DNA of 64,000 bases, taken from Ancylothrix sp036704045 (lineage in GTDB: Bacteria > Cyanobacteriota > Cyanobacteriia > Cyanobacteriales > Oscillatoriaceae). Below the pieces are notes generated by a model. It ran no database searches and was not told where the DNA came from. It worked only from the letters and a program-made list of their open reading frames with translations. Each line of letters opens with the position of its first letter. The first letter of the stretch is position 1. Positions 36,008 to 44,101 of this stretch are shown here, piece after piece. The position numbers and the translations under genes are program-made. The stretch is taken from positions 1 through 64,000 of the forward strand of contig DATNQM010000029.1 in NCBI GenBank assembly GCA_036704045.1. The letters run 5' to 3'.

Positions 36008-37360
36008 TTAATTTTTTGCACCGGCCAACACTTTGCGACTTCCTTTTTTCAAGGAACCGGCCCCAAGTGCCCCAAAGGCTAGTAAGCCAAAAAGTGAGGC
36101 CGGTTCGGGAACCGAGGAACCGTTATGACAGGGTTTATCGCAGGGTAAATCGGCGACAATATCAGGACAAGGTTGGTCGCCGTGATAGGCGTGGTGTCCC
36201 CAGGGGTTGTACATATATCCGCCGCTGGTATCGGTGAATAAGTCTGTTGGTGCACTTGCCATCATAAATTGCTGGGAAGTGTCAAACGCAAGTCTCTGTT
36301 GTCCAGGTAAGTTTGGAGTAAGGTCTAGTAAGTCGTTGGCAATGGGTATATTAGCGGTATTCCAAGGCCACATAGCATCGTTAAGGTTATGTCCGTAGGG
36401 TTGGCCGGCGGCTGGATAGAAGTTTGAACCCCAGCGTCCGTTTAGCTGCCATTGTCCCCATAAGCGGTCTACATTGGCGTGCACCAGCCAAAACATCGGA
36501 TCGTTGGGGGAGGTTTGGGTTCTCATCGTGCTACCTGCACCGAACCAGTTGTGCATAGCATTGTGCATCCCTGCACCGGCTTCGAGGCGACCTCGTAGGG
36601 TAAGGTAAGCATTGGTGTTGAGGGCGTTGTTAACTTGGGCTTGGGTTCCCAAGGCGGTGAAAGCCCCTAAGTTTCGTCGTATTGCTCGGATGTTAGTGTT
36701 AATTCCTGTCCACGCACTTCCGCTGAGGTCTGTTCTTTGCCCCCATCCATTGGCAACGGTGAAGAGTCCAGAGGTGATGTTACGATTTTGAGCAGCGTTG
36801 CCGTTTGGCCCCATGAAGTTGTCTTGAAAAATTATATTTTGTGTGGCAGCTTGATTTGTCCAGTCCCAGTAGGGGATGGTAACGCTGGCATCAACGCTTT
36901 GTAGGGCTAGTTCAAATTCGTTTAAAAATTGCCGGTGCCAAGGCAAAAAAGCAGCATTTCCGTGTGCGCCGTTAACGAGGGGTTGTCCATTGGGCCCGAT
37001 ACGTCCGGTCATGTCCATTGTGGCGAGGTGGGTTGCAACAAATTGATCGTATTCGCTGATTGTTTGGCCGTTGGCTGTAGTGACAAATCTTTCTGTTTTT
37101 AATACATCCAGGGCGTTGAGAAATCTTGAAATTTCATCAGCGCTTAGGTTGGCGGCGTTTTCTCGGACTTGTAAGTTACCACCCGTAATCCCAGAGTTGG
37201 CCATTGTGTCGTAGCGATATCCGTAGGTTGTGAAGTCTAGGGTGTCTACGGGCCGGACTTGGCTGCTACTAAATGTATAGGCTCTCACCGAGGTAATACT
37301 TAGTGCAAAGATACTGCTGGTGATAGTGATAATCCAGGTAAGTTTAAGTTTGACTGGCAT
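36008..37360 (-). CDS. tyrosinase family copper protein with PEP-CTERM tail (copy 1)
   Basis: 450 residues. A signal peptide (about 1-27) is followed by a tyrosinase/polyphenol oxidase-type domain. The CuA histidines are His111 (VATHLATM), His133 (GAHGNAAF) and His142 (PWHRQF); the CuB histidines are His266 and His270 (MHNAMHNWF) and His294 (FWLVHANVDRLW). The C-terminus has HHAYHG, PCPDI and LPCDKPCHNGS, then SVPEPAS, a hydrophobic span and a basic end, a PEP-CTERM signal for exosortase processing. So it is exported and probably fixed to the envelope or matrix. It oxidises phenols to quinones if active; the substrate is not known. A paralogue follows at 38299. No exosortase gene is in the window. 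Confidence 0.88.
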   Translation of the reverse strand: MPVKLKLTWIITITSSIFALSITSVRAYTFSSSQVRPVDTLDFTTYGYRYDTMANSGITGGNLQVRENAANLSADEISRFLNALDVLKTERFVTTANGQTISEYDQFVATHLATMDMTGRIGPNGQPLVNGAHGNAAFLPWHRQFLNEFELALQSVDASVTIPYWDWTNQAATQNIIFQDNFMGPNGNAAQNRNITSGLFTVANGWGQRTDLSGSAWTGINTNIRAIRRNLGAFTALGTQAQVNNALNTNAYLTLRGRLEAGAGMHNAMHNWFGAGSTMRTQTSPNDPMFWLVHANVDRLWGQWQLNGRWGSNFYPAAGQPYGHNLNDAMWPWNTANIPIANDLLDLTPNLPGQQRLAFDTSQQFMMASAPTDLFTDTSGGYMYNPWGHHAYHGDQPCPDIVADLPCDKPCHNGSSVPEPASLFGLLAFGALGAGSLKKGSRKVLAGAKN

Positions 37361-38298
37361 GGTTTTCTCCTCAAATAAAGTTAATTTTTAGGGTGTACTT
37401 TAAATATATAAAGTCTAATTTGAGTTAAATAAATATAGGCGCTTGACAGGTTAATTGGTGAGAAAATTAAGTGATGTTTTTACTTCAGATTTTGGGGCTA
37501 ACTGTTCAGAGTTAACTTTAGAGACTTGTTAAGTCTGCAAGCTTTGGTGATTTAAATTTATCTAAAGATTAAGTATTTTCACTGTTTTTCTGCCTTTCTA
37601 ATTTGGGATGTGGCTTACGTTGTGTCTTTTGTCCGTAATTTCACTGATTTTATTGTAGGGGCATTAAATGCTCATCTGTCAACCCCAAACAAAAAATTTA
37701 TTTTTTTGTCATATATGAAATTAGATCCGTTTGATAACTCAAGTTTATTTTTGTTGAGTATGATGGGTAGTTTTGCTACCATACCAGCACAGCTTTAAAT
37801 CAAAAATCCAGCCACGAAAAATCCGGCAGCTATTTATCCTTTTGGGTTTAATTTTGGGCCGGTGCTAAGTATTCAATTTTTTAGAACTTTAACAACATTT
37901 ATGTTATTTTATTGGAATTTTTTTTAATATAAAGAATATTCAAAACTCCTAATATACTTAGATTCAAGGGTTTTAGCATCAAAAGCAATTACCTTTTTTA
38001 GAAAAATTAATAATAAATTAACTTATTACCTTACTAAATTTTAATAAAAGTTAAAATAATCTAATTAAAGATGATAATAAAAATATGTCAACTAATTTAA
38101 ACTATTCTGAATTTTACAGAATAGGGCTAAGTTTAGCTGGGAAATTTTTAAGACAAATGCTACTTTTTAACAACCCTTTGGAGGGTAGTTTATATATTTC
38201 CAGTGGTGCAATATTTCTAATTACATAGTTTTACTTAGAGTAAAAAAACGGGTGTTTTTTAAACTCAAAAATAAAGTTTGATGGGTTCACAAAGTGGG
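37361..38298. other. 940-bp AT-rich spacer between the two tyrosinase genes
   Basis: No convincing gene. A 62-codon GTG frame at 37610-37798 has no recognised relative and no clear ribosome binding site. The part after 37880 is very AT-rich. The left end should hold the promoter of the downstream tyrosinase copy. Confidence 0.45.
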
Positions 38299-39702
38299 CT
38301 AGTTAGATACTTTCGCCAATTTGCGCTTCCGTAAAGAACCGACACCCAAAGCACCAAATGTTAGCAAGCCAAAAATAGAAGCCGGTTCGGGAACCGATGA
38401 ACCATTGTGGCAAGGTTCATCACAAGGTAAATTAGCCAAAATATCAGGACAAGGTTCCTCTCCGTGATAGGCGTGATGTCCCCAAGGGTTATACATATTA
38501 CCTGTATAATCTGTACTTAAGTCTGAAGGAGCGCTGGCCATCATAAACTCTCCTGCCAGCAAGCCCGGATCGAGGGGAGAGACACCAGGCAAGGTAGGTA
38601 AAAGCGCGGCTAAGTCGGCGGCTACACGAGATTGTCCGTTATCCCAAGGCCACATGGCATCAAACTGGCCATGACCGTAGGGAGTGCCCACGCCGGTTGC
38701 TGCATAGGCATTTGCACCTGTTAACCGGCCTGTTGCTGCGGTATCTGCAACCATCACTTGCCAACTGCTCCACAGACGATCTATACCGGCATGAAGCAAC
38801 CAAAAAACGGGATCGTTAGGAGAGGTCATAAAATTCATTGACCCCCCCACAAAGGTGTGCATCGGGTTGTGGATAGATAGCTCGGCTGGTCGGTTAAAGC
38901 CAGCCGTATTTGCCGCATTCAAATAAATAGCTTGTTGATCCAAAGCATTGTCCACTTGCAGACGCATACCTGTTGTACCGTTCGGCCCGTTGACGAAGGT
39001 ATTGATATTTTGCGTACTCGCCCGTCTCAAATTGCGTGAACCGCTTTGCACTCCCAGCCAAGTGTTACCGCTAAGGTCGTTACGTTGTTGCCAACCGGCA
39101 AAAAGCCCATCAGTCAGGCCGGCGTTGCCAGTGTTACGACTACCGAAGAAACCTGCCGAAAAGAGGGCTGTTGTGTCGGCTACGCTGGTAGGATCCCAGT
39201 AAGGAAGAGTTACAGAGGGGTCAACGGCTTGTAATTGTTTTTCAAATTCATAGATAAAAGCTCGGTGCCAAGGCAAAAACGCTGCATTCCCGTGCGCTGC
39301 ATTCACTAACGGCTGGCCATTGGGTCCGGGCCGGCCGGCCAAGTCCATCGCGCCTAAGTGAGTTGCAACAAACTGGTCATAAATACTAATTTGAACACCA
39401 TTACCTGCCGTTACCATTGTATTTTTTAGGGTGGTTACGGCATTAGCGTAGTTGGTAAGTTCCGTTGTCGTCAGCGACGTAATATTTTTTCTGACTGCCA
39501 ACCCATCAGCAGCCGTCACCCCCGACACCACTGGGGTTCTATAAAAAGTATCATAGGTATAACCCAAGGCCCGGAAGTCGAGCATTTCATCGGGCGTATG
39601 TAGAGAATCGGTAAAGGTTGCTGCATTTGCTGCACCGGCCCCCCAAACAATCAACGTGGTGGCACTAATAGCTATCCAATTAAAAATATTCTTACCACCC
39701 AT
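38299..39702 (-). CDS. tyrosinase family copper protein with PEP-CTERM tail (copy 2)
   Basis: 467 residues, paralogue of the 36008 gene. A signal peptide spans about residues 1-27. All six copper histidines are present: His115 (VATHLGAM), His137 (AAHGNAAF), His146 (PWHRAF), His278 and His282 (IHNPMHTF) and His304 (FWLLHAGIDRLW). The tail repeats HHAYHG, PCPDI, LPCDEPCHNGS and SVPEPAS, with a hydrophobic span and RKRK end, a PEP-CTERM signal. The order of genes suggests tandem duplication, but the two differ over most of the middle part, so the duplication is not recent. Separate transcription is likely given the 940-bp spacer. Confidence 0.88.
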   Translation of the reverse strand: MGGKNIFNWIAISATTLIVWGAGAANAATFTDSLHTPDEMLDFRALGYTYDTFYRTPVVSGVTAADGLAVRKNITSLTTTELTNYANAVTTLKNTMVTAGNGVQISIYDQFVATHLGAMDLAGRPGPNGQPLVNAAHGNAAFLPWHRAFIYEFEKQLQAVDPSVTLPYWDPTSVADTTALFSAGFFGSRNTGNAGLTDGLFAGWQQRNDLSGNTWLGVQSGSRNLRRASTQNINTFVNGPNGTTGMRLQVDNALDQQAIYLNAANTAGFNRPAELSIHNPMHTFVGGSMNFMTSPNDPVFWLLHAGIDRLWSSWQVMVADTAATGRLTGANAYAATGVGTPYGHGQFDAMWPWDNGQSRVAADLAALLPTLPGVSPLDPGLLAGEFMMASAPSDLSTDYTGNMYNPWGHHAYHGEEPCPDILANLPCDEPCHNGSSVPEPASIFGLLTFGALGVGSLRKRKLAKVSN

Positions 39703-40464
39703 ACTTTTCTCCCTCGTTTTTTACCTATAGCAACTCTAATAAAGCATTTACTAAATTATTTTATGGGGCTTGCGGAAAATTATTAATTCTTTCGATGTTT
39801 CGTCGGTTTATCGTAAGTTTTCCTTAACCCGGAGACATATAGTTTTTTCAATAACTTGATATTGCCATATTTTTTTGCTTTTTTTGCTGAGTTTACCAAA
39901 TCTTTACCAAAATTTTCTTTAAAAGAAATTTTCTTTAAAAGAAATTTTCTTTTTCCTAAAAAGCTGTGAAAAATAATAGATTTTATCTTTTTGTTAGCAT
40001 CCCAAAACAATGTTGCCTTTAGAAGCTACAAACTAAATTCTTTTTTTGTAGATAATGTGTTTGGGATGAAGTTTTAACGAGGCTTTTTGATAAATATTTT
40101 TTGGTGGTTTGGGTTTTGTCAATCTAGGCTGTGACCTAAATTGTACTAAATTTATAAGTTTATAGCTGTGTTTTCTTGGAGAGTTAGATAAAGTTTCAGT
40201 AAAGTTGGTGCAACTTCTATGATGATTTTGTAAACTTGTCTGCGGTGAAATTGAAGAAAAGCAACGCTTTGCAATTAACTTGCAATTAATGAAAAGACTT
40301 GAAAGCTTAAATCCTAACAAAATCAGGAGTGTAAAATTATAAGAATTAACTGAATGCTATGTATGGTAATAATTGCCAGTTTATTCAAGTTAAAGGCTAA
40401 AATCGCGGTAATTTTAAGCATATAAATAGGGATTTAGCCCTTCCAAAAAGCCGATGTATAGTAG
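39703..40464. other. AT-rich spacer with a short tandem palindrome
   Basis: Two open frames on the minus strand (39783-40010 and 40033-40320) have no recognised relatives and low-complexity lysine-rich or mixed sequence, so they are not called as genes. Around 39914-39952 the unit AAAAGAAATTTTCTTT occurs twice in tandem and is itself palindromic. Confidence 0.4.
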
Positions 40465-40519
40465 GTATGTAGTTGGGCTAACGCCTTCACAAGAATGCGA
40501 GTGCATCGCAACTACATAC
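40465..40519. repeat. hairpin repeat with 11-bp perfect arms
   Basis: GTATGTAGTTG (40465-40475) and CAACTACATAC (40509-40519) form a perfect stem enclosing GGGCTAACGCC and a GCGAGTGCATCGC stretch. It looks like a small dispersed repeat of the kind common in cyanobacterial spacers. It lies 13 bp after the ald stop codon and may also act as its terminator. Confidence 0.6.
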
Positions 40520-40532
40520 AAGCTTGTGGATA

Positions 40533-41624
40533 TCACCCCAAATCAGGAAAAACTGCCCTAACAGCTGGATGGACAAGCCTGCCTGATTGGACATTCAAAC
40601 CACCAGCCAAAGCCTGATCATTTTTTAAAGCCTCAACACCTTCGCTAGCCAATTGAACCACATAGGGCAATGTACTATTATTAAGAGCTTGGGTAGCAGT
40701 CCAGGGAACAGCCCCAGGCATATTGGGGACACCATAGTGTAAAACTCCCTCCTCAATATATGTAGGATAGGTGTGAGAAGTTGGTCTCAGTGTTTCCACA
40801 CAACCACCCTGATCCACAGCCACATCCACGATTACCGAACCAGGGTGCATTTTTGCTACCAAAGAACGTTGTACCAAAATAGGAGCTCGCCGGCCCGGAA
40901 CTAAAACAGCCCCAATCAACAGATCCGCGTGGGGGACAATAGATTCAAGAGTTAAAGACTCACTATAGAGATATTGCACCCGTGAACCAAATAATGTTTC
41001 CAAATACATCAAACGATCAACATTAATATCTAAAATTTGGACAAAAGCGCCCATACCCAAAGCCATGCGTGCAGCTTCTGTCCCGACAATTCCGCCACCT
41101 AAAATCACCACCTTACCAGGCATAACTCCTGGTACGCCACCAAGCAAAACACCTCGTCCGCCCTGTTGGCGTTCAAGATATCTAGCTCCAAACTGTACCG
41201 CTAAACGACCAGCAATGATACTCATCGGAGTCAGCAACGGTAAACGTTTATCTGAAAGTTCAACAGTTTCGTAAGCGATAGCAGTGATACCAGAGTTAAT
41301 TAAATTTTCGGTTAAGGTACGATCTGCTGCCAAATGCAAGTAAGTAAAAAGCAATTGGTTTTTTTGTAGCAATGGGTATTCTGCCGGTAGAGGTTCTTTG
41401 ACTTTTACCACCAACTCTCTATCCCAAGCTTCTTTTGAAGAGGAGACAATTTTTGCACCGGCTTGAATGTAATCTTGATCGCTAAACCCCGAACCGGCAC
41501 CGGCGTTGGTTTCCACATATACAAAATGGCCTTTTTCGCATAACACGCGGACACTGCTAGGACTCAAACCCACCCGAAACTCTTGGTCTTTTATTTCTTT
41601 GGGAACGCCTATTTCCATTTGCAA
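40533..41624 (-). CDS. ald: alanine dehydrogenase
   Basis: Interconverts alanine with pyruvate and ammonia using NAD. The 363 residues follow the family: MEIGVPKEIKDQEFRVGLSPSSV, LFTYLHLAADRTLTENLI, the NAD-binding VVILGGGIVGTEAARMALGMGA, and VIVDVAVDQGGCVETLRPTSHTYPTYIEEGVLHYGVPNMPGAVP. All are at normal spacing. It faces the hli gene divergently with a 175-bp spacer. Confidence 0.95.
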   Translation of the reverse strand: MQMEIGVPKEIKDQEFRVGLSPSSVRVLCEKGHFVYVETNAGAGSGFSDQDYIQAGAKIVSSSKEAWDRELVVKVKEPLPAEYPLLQKNQLLFTYLHLAADRTLTENLINSGITAIAYETVELSDKRLPLLTPMSIIAGRLAVQFGARYLERQQGGRGVLLGGVPGVMPGKVVILGGGIVGTEAARMALGMGAFVQILDINVDRLMYLETLFGSRVQYLYSESLTLESIVPHADLLIGAVLVPGRRAPILVQRSLVAKMHPGSVIVDVAVDQGGCVETLRPTSHTYPTYIEEGVLHYGVPNMPGAVPWTATQALNNSTLPYVVQLASEGVEALKNDQALAGGLNVQSGRLVHPAVRAVFPDLG

Positions 41625-41799
41625 CCTCTATGTCAACCACCCCTCTAGCTTAAGACTCGATTACCTCAAAAATCTTGTTAGTTAACCTTGGTTTTGCCAT
41701 CTCCAATTTAAACTCTGAACTCTAAAATCAAATCCGTGATAGCGGTGTATCCTTGCAATGGGACAATTGAAAGTAAAGAATTGTAAATAGAGGATAACC

Positions 41800-41970
41800 A
41801 TGACTGCACCACAACCCACCACAACCCCTAAACTCGAAGAACCAAAGTTTGGTTTTAATGATTATGCGGAACGCCTTAATGGTAGAGCAGCGATGATCGG
41901 TTTTGTGCTGATGCTAATTATTGAGTATGTCACTGGCCAAGGTCTACTGAAATGGTTAGGTCTTAATTAA
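41800..41970 (+). CDS. high-light-inducible protein (one-helix LHC-like)
   Basis: A 56-residue protein too short for a 60-codon cutoff. It starts MTAPQPTTTPKLEEPKFGF and contains the chlorophyll-binding helix motif NDYAERLNGRAAMIGFVLML, with ERLNGRAAMIGF as the LHC signature. A single membrane span then ends GLLKWLGLN. Hlips bind chlorophyll and carotenoid, quench excess energy and assist PSII assembly, partly together with Ycf39, which is encoded at 17269. GAGGATAACC precedes the ATG. Which Hli type it is cannot be decided. Confidence 0.93.
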   Translation: MTAPQPTTTPKLEEPKFGFNDYAERLNGRAAMIGFVLMLIIEYVTGQGLLKWLGLN

Positions 41971-42151
41971 CTGAACTCCAGCGGGGACAAGGTTAGGCTT
42001 TGTCCCTGGAAAATTCTACCAGGGGCAGATTTTTCAGGATATTTAAACAGCCCTGTGGAAGTTTAAGTTAAAGTATCGGTAGCACCCTTAAGTGCTACAG
42101 TTCTTTTTAACTTTGGGTCTATAGCTTAGCAATCAGTACAGAAACAACAAT

Positions 42152-42445
42152 ATGAACGTCGCCTGGACTCGCTTTTTAAAATCAGCTTACCGCAGAGAAC
42201 CGCTGTTTAGTTTTATGCTTACGATTGGCGCTGTGGATGCCGTTATGGGTAGTCTCGATGCGCGCGGTTCGCTTCTGGCTTTTGGCTTGACTACAATGAT
42301 TCTCGGTGTGGCTGTCCGCTGGTGGCAAATTCAACGTTCTCAAGTCGAACAACCAGAAAGAGTACCGGAACTTTATTTACCGCCTGCGTCTTCGCGTCCA
42401 GCTTTGCCGGTGCTTTCACCTTCTCGCAAACAACCTCGTCGCTAA
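42152..42445 (+). CDS. small conserved membrane protein
   Basis: 97 residues. Two hydrophobic stretches (FSFMLTIGAVDAVMG and GSLLAFGLTTMILGVAV) are followed by RWWQIQRSQ and a proline-rich, basic tail ending KQPRR. Function unknown; similar small proteins occur in other filamentous cyanobacteria as far as I recall. Its TAA stop overlaps the ATG of the downstream MerR gene (TAATG at 42443-42447), so the two are probably translationally coupled. Confidence 0.65.
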   Translation: MNVAWTRFLKSAYRREPLFSFMLTIGAVDAVMGSLDARGSLLAFGLTTMILGVAVRWWQIQRSQVEQPERVPELYLPPASSRPALPVLSPSRKQPRR

Positions 42446-42903
42446 TGTTAGAAATGCTCAGCGATACTATGATGACATCAGAAATGACTGGTGTGGGTAA
42501 ATTGTTGAAGATTGGAGAAGTGGCAAGAATTACTCATTTGCCGGTTAAAACTATTCGTTACTATGAAGAAATAGGACTACTTACGCCTAATGTAGAGCGT
42601 TCTAAATCAGGATATCGGTTATTTAAAACTGAAGTGATTAACCGTTTAGGATTTATTAAAAAAGCGCAATCTTTAGGGTTAAGTCTCAACGAAATTCAAG
42701 GAATATTAAATATTTACGAAAATGGAGATTTACCCTGCAATGAAATGAAACAACAGTTACTAACAAAAGTAGCTGAAATTAATGAACAAATTGCTGCTTT
42801 ATTGGCTTTAAGAAAAGAACTTGAGGGGTTACTTGGCCGGTGGGAAGAAGAACCACAAGCTGATCGTATTGCTTCTACCATTTGCCCCAATATTCAATTT
42901 TAA
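42445..42903 (+). CDS. MerR-family transcriptional regulator
   Basis: About 152 residues. The MerR winged-helix domain starts at LLKIGEVARITHLPVKTIRYYEEIGLLTPNVERSKSGYRLF, with the diagnostic RYYE motif, followed by the dimerisation helix. Cysteines occur in DLPCNEMKQQ and in the C-terminal ICPNIQF, positions where metal-sensing members bind Cu, Zn or Hg, so a metal- or thiol-sensing role is likely but unproven. The open frame extends to 42322, but the ATG at 42445 overlaps the stop of the upstream gene and gives a normal N-terminus. No metal pump is adjacent; the target is unknown. Confidence 0.85.
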   Translation: MLEMLSDTMMTSEMTGVGKLLKIGEVARITHLPVKTIRYYEEIGLLTPNVERSKSGYRLFKTEVINRLGFIKKAQSLGLSLNEIQGILNIYENGDLPCNEMKQQLLTKVAEINEQIAALLALRKELEGLLGRWEEEPQADRIASTICPNIQF

Positions 42904-42984
42904 AGCTGTTCTGTTCCAGTTTAATTGGGAAGGTGGGGGCGGGCATGGTGTACCGCCCCTCAGAGTATTTGGGGATAGGGAAGA

Positions 42985-44043
42985 ATGAAAAAAGTTTATT
43001 CAATATTTTTTTTAGCAATATTTGGGATGTCTTTGAGTTTGATGGCATCTTTGTTTTTTTTCCCTTTGGCACAACAATCAATAGCAGTAGATAAATCACA
43101 AGGGGATTTATTGAGTCAAAGTTGGGCAAATCCTGAATTAGTTTACACCCTTAAAGGTCATGAGGGAACAGTACAAACCCTAGCTTTTAGTCCTGATGGA
43201 GAAATTTTAATTAGTGGGGGTGGCAGTCAAGACGGTACAATTAGAGTTTGGAATCTTAAAGAAAAAGGCGATAATATTAAAACACTAAAAGCACATCAAA
43301 ATAGAGTTCTGGCTTTGGCTTTTGGAGGGGATAATGAAACCTTTGCTAGTGGCAGTGATGATGCAATGTTGAATATTTGGAATCGCCATAAAGATGAACC
43401 AAATCGTATTTTTTTGAAACCGGCAACTAATATAATGTCGTTGGCAATTAGTCCGAATGTTCAAACTTTAATAAGTGGGGGTTTGGATGGGGTAAAGTTA
43501 TGGGATTTACGGACTAGGCGGCCCCTTAAAGAGTTATTGAAATATGAAACAATTTATTCTGTTGCTGTTAGTTACGATGGGCGTTTTTTGGCAAGTGGGG
43601 ATAAAAATGGAAATGTTAAAATCTGGGATTTTTATAAAGAAGAATTACTGAAAACTTTTAAGGGTCATGGGAATGCGGTTAGTGTTATGGTTTTCACTCC
43701 CGATGGGCAAGGCTTAATTACGGGTAGTTATGACAATTGTATTAAGTTTTGGGATGTAAAAACTGGGGTTTTAAAATATACATTAACCGGTCATTCTTCA
43801 GCAGTAAATGCTTTAGCAATTAACCCTAGTGGGCAAACTTTGGCAAGTGGAGATAAAGATGGAATTAGAATTTGGAATATCGAGTCTGGGAAGTTTGCAG
43901 GCAAGTTTTTAGGACATTCTGACTGGGTTCAATCTTTGGCGTTTAGTCCTGATGGAATGTGGTTAGCAAGTGGGGGTTTTGATCGGTTGGTGAAAATATG
44001 GAAGGCTGGGCCGGTTTTGCAGGAACCACTGATTGCTAATTAG
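42985..44043 (+). CDS. WD40 repeat protein with N-terminal signal/anchor
   Basis: 352 residues. A hydrophobic N-terminus (residues 4-30) looks like a signal anchor or signal peptide. Then about seven WD40 repeats form one beta-propeller, visible as LAFSPDGEILISGGG..TIRVWNL, LAFGGDNETFASGSDDAMLNIW, FLASGDKNGNVKIWDF, VFTPDGQGLITGSYDNCIKFWDV and LAFSPDGMWLASGGFDRLVKIW. WD40 propellers are binding platforms with no catalytic activity; the partner is unknown. Filamentous cyanobacteria carry many such genes. Confidence 0.88.
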   Translation: MKKVYSIFFLAIFGMSLSLMASLFFFPLAQQSIAVDKSQGDLLSQSWANPELVYTLKGHEGTVQTLAFSPDGEILISGGGSQDGTIRVWNLKEKGDNIKTLKAHQNRVLALAFGGDNETFASGSDDAMLNIWNRHKDEPNRIFLKPATNIMSLAISPNVQTLISGGLDGVKLWDLRTRRPLKELLKYETIYSVAVSYDGRFLASGDKNGNVKIWDFYKEELLKTFKGHGNAVSVMVFTPDGQGLITGSYDNCIKFWDVKTGVLKYTLTGHSSAVNALAINPSGQTLASGDKDGIRIWNIESGKFAGKFLGHSDWVQSLAFSPDGMWLASGGFDRLVKIWKAGPVLQEPLIAN

Positions 44044-44101
44044 GGAATATTTTAAGTGCAGATGAAAAAAATTTGATATATGTTTTCATCTGCGCTTAAT
44101 T

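Noticed and set aside
37610..37798. 62-residue GTG frame between the tyrosinases
   Set aside because: No domain, weak start context and AT-rich surroundings; treated as chance.
39783..40320. Two minus-strand open frames of 75 and 95 residues
   Set aside because: AT-driven composition, no recognised motif, and one covers a palindromic tandem repeat. No ribosome binding site stood out.
42322..42444. N-terminal extension of the MerR frame
   Set aside because: Overlaps the upstream membrane protein gene out of frame and adds 41 residues unlike any MerR protein.
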